Source: Nemertoderma westbladi (Eukaryota > Xenacoelomorpha > Nemertodermatida > Nemertodermatidae). From it: a stretch of 23,829 nt of DNA. Positions 1 through 9,680 of this stretch are shown one piece after another. Position 1 is the stretch's first letter. The number at the start of each line of letters is the position of its first letter. A program made the position numbers and the translations under genes. The DNA is taken from positions 1-23,829 of the forward strand of contig JAUCBJ010004494.1 of the NCBI GenBank assembly GCA_032718475.1, in the 5' to 3' direction. Below the pieces are notes generated by a model, which searched no databases, had not been told where the DNA came from, and saw only the letters and a list, made by a program, of their open reading frames with translations.

Positions 1-1179
1 CACTCAGTGGATAAAACAAGTTCGGGTTCACTTGTGTTCCGGGGCCCACGTATAATCATACCTCCCAATGCCATAAAGGATGTCCTAAAACGACTGCATG
101 TCAGTCATCAAGGAATTCAGAAGACTCAACGTCGAGCCCGTCAGGCAGTATATTGGCCCGGTATTTCGAACAACATTAAGACAACTTTAGATTCGTGTGA
201 ACAATGCCAACGGTATCATTCCTCAAATCCACCAGAACCTCTTATCCAAGAACAAGCTATGCCCACTAGACCATTCGAAATGGCTACCTCGGACCTATTT
301 CAATATGGAGGACAACATTACTTAGTATATGCGGATAGATGGTCAGGGTATCCTCTAGTAGATAAATTCGATCATGATCCCACTGCTTCAGAGGTTGTCT
401 CCATCCTTCGATATAATTTTGCTCTTATGGGTATTCCAAATATTTTACGCAGCGATAGAGGACCACAATATAAGGCTTATTTAACTTAACAGTTCCTCAA
501 GGAATGGGGTGTTGTGTGGAGGCCTTCATCTCCTTACCATCCACAAAGCAATGGACATGCGGAAATGATTGTCAAGATGGTTAAGGGCCTTCTAGCCAAA
601 AGTGGTGGTGATATCAACAGCAATGATTTCCTCAGTGGATTGTTAGAGTTGCGAAATGGTCCACGGGCAGATGGTTTATCACCAGCCCAACGAATATTTG
701 GAAGACCATTGCGTTCCCGAGTTCCCTCTAATAAGGAATCATACATCCCAGACCATTCATCACAATTTGACATTGCGAATGAAAAACGCATCATAAATGA
801 CCAAAAGAGAAAAGTTTATTACGACTACTCCACAACCCCACTCGTAGAAATCCCAAAGGGCGACCTTGTTCGGGTACAGAACCCAAAGACCAAACATTGG
901 GATCGTTTGGCTGAAGTTATACGCAGCGAACAAAACAAACGTTGCTATCTACTTCGATTTGAAAATGGACATTCGTTATGGCGTAATAGAAGACACCTAA
1001 GACAAGTGCTGAAAGACCTAAGATCACCAAATGATATAAAGGCATCTCCATCCATACCACTATCTGGAGAGAAGGGAGAGTCAACGATAATGGACCAGAA
1101 AGTACAAAAGGATTCACCACAACGTGAACGAAAGATACCAAATCGTTTAAACTATCATCACTTTGGTGGCAGTAACTAA
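1..1179 (+). pseudogene. Ty3/gypsy-type retrotransposon pol, integrase region, 5'-truncated by the window and broken by one stop
   Basis: Integrase inserts retroelement cDNA into the host genome. The frame is open from the left window edge. Counting codons from position 7, it shows an HHCC zinc-binding domain (H31, H34, C64, C67), then the rve catalytic core with D96 (codon at 292), D150 (454) and E (562). The last two are separated by exactly 35 residues, the DD35E spacing of retroviral and gypsy integrases. Downstream come the GLSPAQRIFGRPLRS-like segment and a C-terminal region (about 850-1010) ending in WRNRRHLR, typical of K02A2.6-like gypsy integrases. A single in-frame TAA at 487-489 interrupts the core. 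The frame is the same before and after it, so this is a point nonsense mutation and not an indel. Protease, RT and RNase H would lie left of the window. The element is probably immobile. The GTG at 7 is not a real start. Confidence 0.9.
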
Positions 1180-1186
1180 CTCATTT

Positions 1187-1480
1187 AAAAAAAAAAAAAA
1201 AAAAAAAAGGACTTGGTATAGGATCAATTATAGGGCCTAGCCCCTTAATATAAAAGGGCGGTAAATTTAAACTGAATATATTTAGATATATAATTAACTA
1301 CTTATTAGCCTAGGGTAATATTGCAGTACCGGTAGGTCGGTACCGTCTGACCGTAATGAACCGGATTACATATATAAGATTATTGCTTATATTCCAATAA
1401 CTTTATGCCTATCTATAAATAACAATAATATAGACATTATATTGCTGGTTATTGCCCTGTCTTACTTATTATCATACTAC
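1187..1480 (+). mobile_element. Polypurine tract and probable 3' LTR start of the gypsy element
   Basis: A run of 22 A at 1187-1208 followed by GGA directly follows the pol stop, where a polypurine tract is expected. A TG suitable as an LTR start lies at about 1215. A TATAAAA box at 1249-1255 followed by GGGCGG is consistent with an LTR promoter. The right end of the LTR cannot be fixed because the 5' LTR is outside the window, and it may run into the 21-bp minisatellite. The assignment is inferred from position and motifs only. Confidence 0.45.
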
Positions 1481-1953
1481 GATTGGGCCGATGTGGTACC
1501 GATGTGGTACCGATTGGGTCCTATGTGGTACCGATTGGTTCCGATGAGGTACCGTTTGGGTCCGATGTGGTACCGATTGGGTCCGATGTGGTACCCATTA
1601 GGACCGATGTGGTACCGATTTGGTCCGATGTGGTACCGATTGGGCCCGATGTGGTACCGATTTGGTCCGATGTGGTACCAATTGGGTCCGATGTGGTTCC
1701 GATTGGGTCCGATGTGGTACCGGTACCGATTGGGTCCGATGTCGTACCCATTAGGTCCGATGTGGTACCAATTTGGTCCGATGTGGTACCGATTGGTTCC
1801 GATGTGGTACCGATTTTGTCCGATGTGGTACCGATTGGGTCCGATGTGGTACCGATTTGGTCCGATGTGGTACCGATTGGGTCCGATTTCGTACCCATTA
1901 GGTCCGATGTGGTACCGATTTGGTCCGATGTGGTACCGATTGGGACCGATGTA
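1481..1953 (+). repeat. 21-bp minisatellite, about 22 units (GGTACCGATTGGGTCCGATGT type)
   Basis: Tandem units of about 21 bp with core GATGTGGTACCGATTGGGTC, each usually holding a GGTACC site. Units vary mainly at GATTGGG/GATTTGG/CATTAGG, and one carries a 6-bp extension near 1720. Because 21 is divisible by three and the unit lacks stops, several frames on both strands stay open. None is a believable gene. Confidence 0.95.
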
Positions 1954-2130
1954 TGAACGTTGTTAACGTTTAAAGTTGGAACATAACCAGATAACAGAAC
2001 ATCAGAATAACAGCATCAAAGGCTTCACTAACTCTCAGCCAAAGGTGTGGTACTACATATTTGCTCAGCTCAAAATTATTCAGATAGGGGGGGGGGGGGG
2101 GGGGGGGGGGACATAAACATTCCTCCCTCT
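1954..2130. other. Noncoding stretch with a 24-bp poly-G tract
   Basis: No coding or RNA signal seen. A pure G run occupies 2087-2110, which can form quadruplexes and is prone to replication slippage. It is matched by a 21-bp C run at 2309-2329, so the pair could fold back. Confidence 0.6.
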
Positions 2131-2329
2131 CCAGGGGAAATTCGACGCAAATAACAGATGATTAATATCAAAAATAATAATTGTGTTTAGTTTATTGTTT
2201 TGGTTAATATAACGTGCCACTGCAACCTGCTCCTTTCCCTAAATTGAGAATATAACATTGAGGCGGGATATTAATTCGCCAAGATGGGATTTGCGTCCAG
2301 CTGTCCAGCCCCCCCCCCCCCCCCCCCCC
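2131..2329 (+). repeat. Dispersed repeat family, copy A (ends in poly-C)
   Basis: This copy shares an ordered set of blocks with three other places in the window: GTTTAGTTTATTGTTTTGGT, then CCACTG(T/C)AACCTGCTCC, then TTTCCCTAAATTGA, then GCCAAGATGG.ATTTGCGTC, then a C-rich tail. The left part (CCAGG, then GACGCAAAT, then ATTAAT) is inverted relative to the right part (ATTAAT, then ATTTGCGTCC), so the ends can pair. This suggests a small non-autonomous DNA element. It has no coding capacity. Confidence 0.75.
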
Positions 2330-2715
2330 GTTTCAAATTATTTCAAACAATGCATTGATAACGTTTTCTCTTTCAAACTTTTTCCCTTCCCTTCCGCAGA
2401 CTGGAGAACTGAAGATTGTCTCTAGTGCATGTGTTATATATCAGTCGGTTAGTATATAGTACAGTATAGTATAGTATAATTATACAAATACAATAACTGC
2501 CAAGCTCAATGTGTATACCTGCAGACGGGTACAGTACTGTATAAATAGGGGCAATAGTCTCTGCATTAGATATTCTAGTATCTAGTACCTACTGCAGTGC
2601 AGTACCGGTTACCAGCCTGACCTGTTGTCAGAAAGACTAACAATTACTGAATTACTGATACGAGTTTGGTCAGTTGGTGCTGGAACTTGTTATTTACATC
2701 CTAAATTGCTAATTT
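2330..2715. other. Noncoding, no gene recognised
   Basis: AT-rich sequence with short TATAGTACAG-like repeats near 2450-2480. No long reading frame, RNA gene or TIR was seen. Confidence 0.6.
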
Positions 2716-2813
2716 GTGGCCGATGTGGCTCCGATGTGGCCCCGATGTGGTCCGATGTGGCCCCGATGTGGTCCGATTTGGTCCGATGTGGTACCGATTG
2801 GGTCCGATGTGGC
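2716..2813 (+). repeat. Second, shorter cluster of the 21-bp minisatellite family
   Basis: Shortened units of GATGTGGCTCC, GATGTGGCCCC and GATGTGGTCC lead into two full GATGTGGTACCGATTGGGTC units. It is clearly related to the array at 1481-1953, about 760 bp away, and probably arose from the same source or by slippage or duplication. Confidence 0.85.
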
Positions 2814-3178
2814 TTTTAGACGGACCCGTACAAACAACAATCAACCACCTCCCCAAGCAGCGCCAGAGATTACTAGCAAAAATGTCAAAAAAGCAAAAAA
2901 AATTATCACCAGTCAGTCTGTGTGACTGACTATTGTGTTATTGACTCTCATTCTCACCTCATTTATTAGGATATATTGCTGTTTTGGTTAGAACTTAGAA
3001 TATGCCACTACTGGTATAAGTATAACCTGTAACCTGGCCCTACCCCTTTGCCTTTTTTCTAGGCCTAACATTAACATTTCAGGATCTAAGGAATGACCAT
3101 ACTGCTGTACTGCCATAGAAGGACTTAATGATGCAGAAGTGCAGAACCATATAATCCATATTCAATGAGTTAGTTAAG
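2814..3178. other. Noncoding; possible diverged copy of the dispersed repeat
   Basis: Around 2960-3052 the order TTTATT, GTTTTGGTTAGAA, GCCACT, GTAACCTG, CCCTTTGCC loosely follows the dispersed repeat family seen at 2131 and 3489, but it is heavily diverged. No gene was seen. Confidence 0.4.
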
Positions 3179-3305
3179 TTGCCAAATATGGCAACAACGG
3201 CTTTATATAGTTGCCAAATCAGGCAATCAGAAATGTTGCCAGATTTTGCTTGGTTGCCATACAGCCATATATGGCAATCTCAATCATTGCCAGATTTGGC
3301 CATTG
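3178..3305. repeat. Cluster of TTGCCA/TGGCAA palindromic motifs
   Basis: At least seven TTGCCA or TGGCAA hexamers occur in about 125 bp (for example 3179, 3189, 3211, 3235, 3254, 3271, 3287). A near-perfect 18-bp palindrome, GTTGCCAAATATGGCAAC, starts at 3178. They resemble the subterminal motif clusters of MITEs, but no delimited element ends were found. Confidence 0.6.
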
Positions 3306-3488
3306 TACCTAACTGTAGTGGCGAAATTCATGGGCTTCAAATTAGGCATTAGGAGGCCCCTCTGTTAGATCCCTTGCTGCCTTGACCGTGTAGGACTGTT
3401 TTCTGTTTGTGTAGTGTTTTAAAAACGGTCCTACGAATTACCCCAACACCCAAACCAAAACACCCCGAAATACTTGTTTTTCACTCTC

Positions 3489-3540
3489 GTTTATTGTTTT
3501 GGTTAGAAAAACTTGCCACTGTAACCTGCTCCTTTCCCTC
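3489..3540 (+). repeat. Dispersed repeat family, copy B (partial)
   Basis: Contains TTTATTGTTTTGGTTAGAAA followed by GCCACTGTAACCTGCTCC and TTTCCCT, almost identical to the core of the copies at 2131 and 12175. It lacks the AAGATGG and poly-C tail, so it is a truncated copy. Confidence 0.7.
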
Positions 3541-4338
3541 GCCGTTTCTGTTGTTACATTGTTGGCTTATTTTGGGGTACCGGTAATAGTTTAGCCTTTT
3601 TGTGGTATTTTGTGACTATTTGCTATTTGGGATAGGCCTAATTCTGTAATTCGTACAGTCGTAGGACCCTCTAACAGTCTAATGTTAACATATATTGGTT
3701 TGTTAACATAATTGCGGTAAATTGCGGTTTTTAGTAGGACCCCCTTACATGACTGTCAATCAATAAACACCCCTTGGAAGGACATAATCTGGCGTTCCTT
3801 TTTCTGTGGACATAATTTGGCGTTCCATTACGCCTAATTCTGATAATATTTTAAAAGTGAGATAACTTTTTATTCCGTAAGCTATATTCTTTCTTACGAG
3901 GTGAAATGTCATTATATTTTGCAAGGAATTCAGTGGTATAAATTTTAAAATGCGACAATTTTGTATCAAATGCCCTTATCATTCTTATTTTTTCCTATGT
4001 TAGTCTATGGGGAAAATGCAGCAAGATTGGTTCTGGCGACGCCAAATTTTGGCGTTCAAAAGGACAAAATCGGGCGTTGTGTTCCTAACTGATATTGGCA
4101 TGACAGCATGACTAGTGACTACAGCTGTCCCTGTCCTGTACCGCACAGTTGTACGCTAGAAGCACATCTAGACCCTAGTGCCTAGACCAAGCCTGCAAGC
4201 TACCGGCTGACCGGTACCGGACAGATACCTACCGGCAGACCGGTATTCCAGTATTCCAGTATTCTCTAGGCCTATCACTCTCACCAATCCAGCAATCTGA
4301 CTACTGGACTAGGCCTATCCTGCTATCTGCCTATACAA
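3541..4338. other. Noncoding stretch with GGACATAAT.TGGCGTTCC repeats
   Basis: No gene recognised. Two 19-bp near-identical segments lie at 3779-3797 and 3808-3826. Related GCGACGCCAAATTTTGGCGT and GGACAAAATCGGGCGTT motifs occur at about 4035-4075, partly inverted. CCGGTACCGG-like and CAGTATTC short tandem repeats lie at 4200-4260. Confidence 0.5.
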
Positions 4339-5440
4339 CTGCTATCGGGTAAATCTTTTCGACCTACGCGTAGGTCTACGCGTAGCTACGCGTAGTTCGC
4401 AACATTGGGTCATATATCACCAGTTTCAGAGGTTTAACATTAACTACGCGTAGGTCCTACGCGACCTACGCGTAGGTGCTACGTATAACTACAAACTACG
4501 CGTAGGTGCTACCCATAACTATGCCTATACGTCGTTTATCATTAGTAGGCCTATGAATTCCAAGTGAGTCAGTACTAAAATAAGACAATACGGTATGTTT
4601 AATAAACAACCCATAACCATCAAATGCTTTCAACAGTAATGTATCCTATACCTGTATACTCTACTGTATATAGAGGAATATGCTAAGACTACATATTCTT
4701 CACTTCATGCGTTGCGGGCGCTAAAATGTGTTAATAATGTTTAGAGTTCAAAAATAGTTTACAAAGGAAATAGGCCGATGGTTCTTATCGATTCTCTATG
4801 CTTTTTATTGCCTTATTTGTTCACGATAACGCAAGGATATATTTAATATGTTAATCCCTTGACAAGGGAAGGGGGAGACTAAATTTTCTACCATGATTGG
4901 TTGCACTTGTTATTTGACCAAACAATTGAATTATATGCAGTATTTATCAGCTTTCGCTTAACCACTTCACCGGTAGACTGGTAGCTTACTACTGTAGAAT
5001 ATTTAAATAATCCAATGGAAACAAAGATACTTGAATCATGAGACGTGACTTTTAAGTCTACTTTTTATTCATCCTGTGTTTGTATTTGAAAGAGCCGAAT
5101 ATTATTTATTACCAGTGCTGAATGTAGAGATATGAGCTTCCGATTCTGTATTCCATTTGTCTGATAATCAGATACCTAACATACCGATACTTGCCTAACA
5201 ACTCAACCCTACCGGACCTGAAATGAAAAATCATTGTTATCAGGACTGCTACGCGTAGCACCTACGCGTAGTTGCCAAATACCTACGCGTAGTTCCAAAA
5301 TAACTACGCGTAGTTTTAAAACACCTACGCGTAGTTGTTAAAAAGGCAGTAAGTCTGGCCCTACCGGTAAATGACAGGAATGGAAGTTACAAACTACGCG
5401 TAGGCCTACGCGTAGGTCGAAAAGATTTACCCCTGCTATC
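4339..5440. mobile_element. Non-autonomous TIR transposon with CTACGCGTAG palindromes and 8-bp TSD
   Basis: Element proper is 4347-5432 (1086 bp). Both ends carry the inverted repeat GGGTAAATCTTTTCGACC followed by TACGCGTAGG and a second CTACGCGTAG, about 39 bp with one difference. The perfect 8-bp duplication CTGCTATC flanks it at 4339-4346 and 5433-5440. Thirteen exact CTACGCGTAG palindromes sit in two end-proximal clusters: six at 4364-4505 and seven at 5249-5415. They are likely transposase-binding or structural repeats. There is no coding capacity. The 8-bp TSD fits hAT- or P-type transposition, but the termini do not let me name the superfamily. The intact TSD suggests a fairly recent insertion. 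Confidence 0.92.
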
Positions 5441-5699
5441 TACATGATCTATACCACTCAGCCACTATACCAGTAGCCATGGTAGCAGTACCTGAGTACA
5501 GTAGTATAGGCTATCCGTTATCTGGCTATAGGTATAGGAGATAGGCTATTTGGGTTGGGTAAGTGAGGGGTGGTATTATTTTATTATCGTACTGTAGGTG
5601 TCGTGGGGTTGCAGAAAATTTAGTAGACTGTGTCATGCCGCATGGCACAGTATTCTCCCAAGCGCATGGCCCATGTGCTTGCGCCAATTCTGACTATTG
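5441..5699. other. Noncoding, with two adjacent hairpins
   Basis: No gene. Two inverted repeats follow each other: GTGTCATGCCGCATGGCAC (5630-5648), and an 11-bp-arm hairpin at 5659-5681 (CAAGCGCATGG / CCATGTGCTTG, one mismatch, 1-nt spacer). Confidence 0.5.
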
Positions 5700-6556
5700 A
5701 TTTATATGGTACTGTATGTTGCGTATTTTCCAGGAAGTCTGATTTTTTGTCATTTGCTTTCATTATCTAATACCATTTTCTGCTGCCATAGGCAGAGAGA
5801 GGCCTCGTTTATCGGTTCTATCTTTATCGGGTCTGTTACATATGCGTTCTCATTTATCAAATTAGAAATTGTGCATATTGATAATTCTTACGAATACTTA
5901 GGCGTTATAGTCCAATCATCTCTGTGCTTTTCAAAGCACATAGACCCAAAGAAACGTGAGTGCTATACTGTAGCTTGATAGGATCGCTATCTGTATTACC
6001 ACTACTATCTGTAGATACTCGGCTGAAAATTTTTAACAGTAAAGTAGCCCCAAAAGCCCTCTATGCAATCACCACTTTTGGTAAATATTTAAAATTGAAA
6101 CACCTAAAGAACATAGACATGATAAAATCTTAATTTTTGAAGAAAATGCTTGGCTTGCCACTAAATGCCTCATCAACCCTAGCTCACAACCTTGTCGGCG
6201 AGAAAACCCTCACTGAGACTACTCTACTGAAATTCCCGAACACGTTCAACTCCGATTCCATTTCACAATACAAAGCCTTCAGAACCGAACGCCAGAACGC
6301 TTTCATTGCCGAAGGTTTTCTTAATGGCCCTGCGTTTTCCAACACCGCATGGAGAAGAACCGGACAGAAAAACCGTCACGTCATCTCAAGAACCACCTAA
6401 CACGGTTTTCATCACAAGCTTTGCACTAACACTCGCCCTTTCCATGACCGCTCCGTCTCTTGTGTTTGCAAATTCTGTAACCTAAGTTGCGAAGACAAGT
6501 ACCACGTGCTATCATGCTCCTCATCTCCATCTCTCTCCGCACTAGCAAACGAATAA
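5700..6556 (+). pseudogene. Non-LTR retrotransposon (LINE) ORF2 C-terminal remnant
   Basis: Covers the end of reverse transcriptase and the C-terminal region of a LINE. The first frame (about 5850-5975) contains SYEYLGVIVQSSLCFSKHI, the post-catalytic YLGV block seen after the RT palm. The frame then shifts near 5976-5984, and from 5984 to 6556 a second frame continues with LSVDTRLKIFNSKVAPKALY, KMLGLPLNASSTLAHNL and a terminal cysteine/histidine cluster (C-x2-C ... H-x3-C, about 6467-6515), as in CCHC-type LINE tails. That frame is cut by TAA at 6131-6133 and 6398-6400. One frameshift plus two stops make it dead. The extent left of 5850 is uncertain. The clade was not determined. Confidence 0.75.
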
Positions 6557-6835
6557 TTTAACTTTGTAAACCTTTATATTTTTCATAATCTATCTCACAC
6601 TCCATTTTACTGAAAATTTTTATATAATAAAAAAAAAATAGATATTTTATATTATGTTGGTTGAGAATAAACTGTTTTTATCATTTGAGCTTTTAATGAT
6701 ATGTTCCTGTATTATACTCGTATAATTTGTGCACTGTATGTAAATTATTCCATATATTCACTGTCGATTCTACCCTGACAAATGAGCTAATATATTTGCC
6801 CCGCACGGGGGCGTATCTTTCTTTAAAAAATAAAT
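6557..6835 (+). mobile_element. Probable 3' UTR and tail of the LINE remnant
   Basis: AT-rich DNA directly after the LINE stop, with AATAAA at about 6666. A compact hairpin at 6799-6810 (CCCCG-CA-CGGGG) is followed by an A-rich end (TTTAAAAAATAAATT). LINE 3' ends often carry such a stem-loop for reverse transcriptase recognition. The boundary is inferred, and no TSD was identified. Confidence 0.4.
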
Positions 6836-7159
6836 TTATCAGGTTGGTATGTCACAAAGTGGTTTCCGTGTAAATCTGCAGTCTGTCACACGCGGTTTCG
6901 ATCCCAGGAAAAACATGGTCGGCTTTTTGCTGGCGGAATATAGCCGTCTTTTCGTCTGGCGCAAAGGCCGCTAATATAGCCAGCTTTATCGCTGCGTTTT
7001 TGGTACCGAAACGCCGGCAAATACGCCACTACCCATTGCCCGCCATTAGAAAATTAGAAAGTAATTCTACCAAAACCGACTTCCTTTAGCAATATTTTCC
7101 GGCGATTATCCGGCTAGATATAGCCCTCTATTTGCCAGCTCAATTAAGCCGCACAGTGT

Positions 7160-7290
7160 CGACTATATATAGCTGGATATATATATATAGCTACTGTATA
7201 TAGCTATATGTATACTATATATAGCTGGATTATAGCCGGCTAATTGTAGTTAGCTGGATTACAAGCGGCTACTGTAATTGTAGCGGGATT
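7160..7290. repeat. TATATAGCTGG / TATAGCCGG degenerate repeat
   Basis: Short variants of TATATAGCTGGATTATAGC are repeated with TA-rich spacers. Probably a locally amplified form of the motif that fills the left end of the candidate composite element. Confidence 0.6.
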
Positions 7291-7545
7291 ATAACTGGGT
7301 TACACACTTTATGAAATCACACAATACAAGCGCTAATTGCTTTTTTCAGCGTGTCGATATTACATATTCTGTTTAATGTTTTTGAAATTAAACCACAGTA
7401 CACAGTCTGTCGAAAATCTGAAATATAATTTCCTGGATATAAATTAGTTTTGCATATTTAATGTAACAGAACAACTGTATTATATTATTAAGAATGAGTG
7501 TCAAATATTAAAAATATTTTTATTACAGAAAATAATTATAAGAGA

Positions 7546-8073
7546 TTACAAGTTAGTAAACAGATACAAGTCAGTAAACAGATACAAATCAGTAAACAGA
7601 TACAAGTTAGTAAACAGATACAAGTCAGTAAACAGATACAAGTCAGTAAACAGATACAAGTCAGTAAACAGATACAAGTTAGTAAACAGATACAAGTTAG
7701 TAAACAGATACAAGTCAGTAAACAGATACAAGTCAGTAAACAGATACAAGTTAGTAAACAGATACAAGTTAGTAAACAGATACAAGTTAGTAAACAGATA
7801 CAAGTTAGTAAACAGATACAAGTTAGTAAACAGATACAAGTCAGTAAACAGATACAAGTCAGTAAACAGATACAAGTTAGTAAACAGATACAAGTCAGTA
7901 AACAGATACAAGTCAGTAAACAGATACAAGTCAGTAAACAGATACAAGTCAGTAAACAGATACAAGTTAGTAAACAGATACAAGTTAGTAAACAGATACA
8001 AGTTAGTGAACAGATACAAGTTAGTAAACAGATACAAGTCAGTAAACAGATACAAGTCAGTAAACAGATACAA
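7546..8073 (+). repeat. 18-bp tandem array, 29 units (CAAGTYAGTAAACAGATA)
   Basis: About 29 near-identical units. The only common variation is T or C at one position (GTTAGT/GTCAGT). One unit has AAATCAG and one has GTGAAC. Since 18 is divisible by three and no frame contains a stop, long open frames appear on both strands. Equal openness on both strands argues against coding. Confidence 0.95.
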
Positions 8074-8266
8074 GCTGTAAGTGTGAATAAATTAAATGGC
8101 TTGTGCGCAATTGTGCTCAATTAAAATTAGATGTGATAGTACCTTGTAAAACTTGTTACTGACAACCTGTATCATAATCCAAACGATGCGATGTCCCGAA
8201 GCAAAACAAAAAATATCGAATTAATGAGTAAATAGCGAAATTACAGCAAATTTCGTTGTTATTCGT

Positions 8267-8282
8267 GGGGGGGGGGGGGGGG
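8267..8282 (+). repeat. Poly-G tract, 16 bp
   Basis: Uninterrupted G run in otherwise AT-rich noncoding DNA. Confidence 0.9.
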
Positions 8283-8408
8283 TTGCAACAAATTACGAAG
8301 AAAATGGCAAACTAAAACTGTATGATATTTATATGGTACAGGTTTCTGTATTGGTCCCAATTGCACACCTTCCACCCAGAAGTATAAAAGGTAAACAAGT
8401 ATAAATAA

Positions 8409-8664
8409 TGTGCAAATATAAAAATAATGTAACAGGGTAACTTACTTTGGCACCTTTGGTTGGGACTATTCTATCTATGTATTATTGCAAATATAAAAAT
8501 CTAAAACGACAATGTCTTACTTACTATGGCACTTAGGGGGCTATTCTATCTATTATTGCAACTATGAAGTAATGAAACACGGCAATGTCTTACTATGGCA
8601 CTTTTGGGGCTATTAGCTATCTATGTATTATTGCAAATATAAAACTGTAAAAGACAATGTTTTA
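8409..8664 (+). repeat. Degenerate 71-75-bp tandem repeat, about 3.4 copies
   Basis: Units start at about 8409, 8484, 8555 and 8630. Each runs ATTGCAAATATAAAA, then ACAATGTCTTACT, then ACTATGGCACTT, then GGGGCTATTCTATCTATGTA. The copies differ by substitutions and small indels. No coding signal. Confidence 0.8.
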
Positions 8665-9680
8665 AATTTGGGGTTCAACCTTGAAATACAATTAATTACT
8701 ACCTACAGTAGGCCTACAGTAAATTACTTTTACTACGGATAAGTGAATAATAAATGAAATAATTAAGAAGAGTATTGAAAATCAAGATAATTAAAAATTA
8801 ATAATAATTATATAATTAATAGAATTTGATACGATACGCCTAAAGTTGTATATCCTACCCAACCCATCCGTCTCTCTCTACCTTTTCCACACCATTTACA
8901 GCCTATTGTTCAATATCAAATCGATCATATCATATCAATCTCTTTCGTCGTATTCGATCCGACTCCCCCTTGAACGCCATTTCGATATTCTTCTTTATCT
9001 AACTTGCAACACCTAAGATATTAATACTTTTTTCGAACAATAATAAATTATTATATTTTAACGAATAATATCGTATCTACTGTAAACTTATTTAAAGTGA
9101 TTCGAAGACATTTAATTCATTCGAAATGTCTGAAATGACAATCTTCAGCCATTTCGTTGTTTATAATCCTTTCTTCCTGGTTGATACCTACTGTACCATA
9201 TTCTAAACCTCGGTGTCTTTTGTGTCTTAAAACTCTTCCATAAAATTAAAATTAATTATAAAATTAATAAAAATATAAATATATTTGGAAAGGTTTTATT
9301 TTGGCCTACAATGGACTTACTATTGATTAATTTCACGAGTTGTCGTTTACTTATCAGTATGATGCAATCATTTGCGCTCGTCCAGTTGACTTTATAAATG
9401 AATGGCTTCCCCTTGAAATACGTTACAGAGTTGAAATAACCCAATACGATATTCTTAACTATCTACGTCACGGAATGATAGATGGTTCTCGGTTGTAAAG
9501 TAGTTGAGCTAAGAACTACTAAGAGCTACGCCGAGGTCGTAAAAATTTACCCTTCAAAAGAATGGCTGAGACGGACCTACAGTAGATTGGCCTACAGTAT
9601 AATAATAAACAATAGACTGTCTGATACAGATACAGTACTTACTGTACTACAAGGCAACGGATGAAATCATCTAGTAATCA
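8665..9680. other. AT-rich noncoding DNA, no gene recognised
   Basis: Only short spurious frames are present. The octamer CTACTGTA or its complement recurs (for example about 8703, 9078, 9189, 9578, 9591). No RNA gene or element ends were seen. Confidence 0.6.

Noticed and set aside
534-1141. Reverse-strand frames opposite the integrase
   Set aside because: These are shadows of the clear forward integrase frame.
1442-1966. Long open frames on both strands through the 21-bp array (repeated GPMWYRL, GSDVVPI or DPIGTTS peptides)
   Set aside because: The unit is a multiple of three without stops, so every frame stays open. There are no start context, splice signals or flanking domains.
6886-6908. 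tRNA or SINE B-box (GGTTTCGATCCC)
   Set aside because: It has an extra T relative to GGTTCGATCC. No acceptor, anticodon arm or A box could be built around it.
7546-8073. CRISPR-like array
   Set aside because: There are no unique spacers, the units are contiguous and the context is eukaryotic. The same holds for the 20-bp satellite.
7498-8124. 208-codon forward and 194-codon reverse frames in the 18-bp array
   Set aside because: Openness on both strands with perfect DNA repetition is explained by the tandem repeat. The non-repeat flanks encode nothing recognisable.
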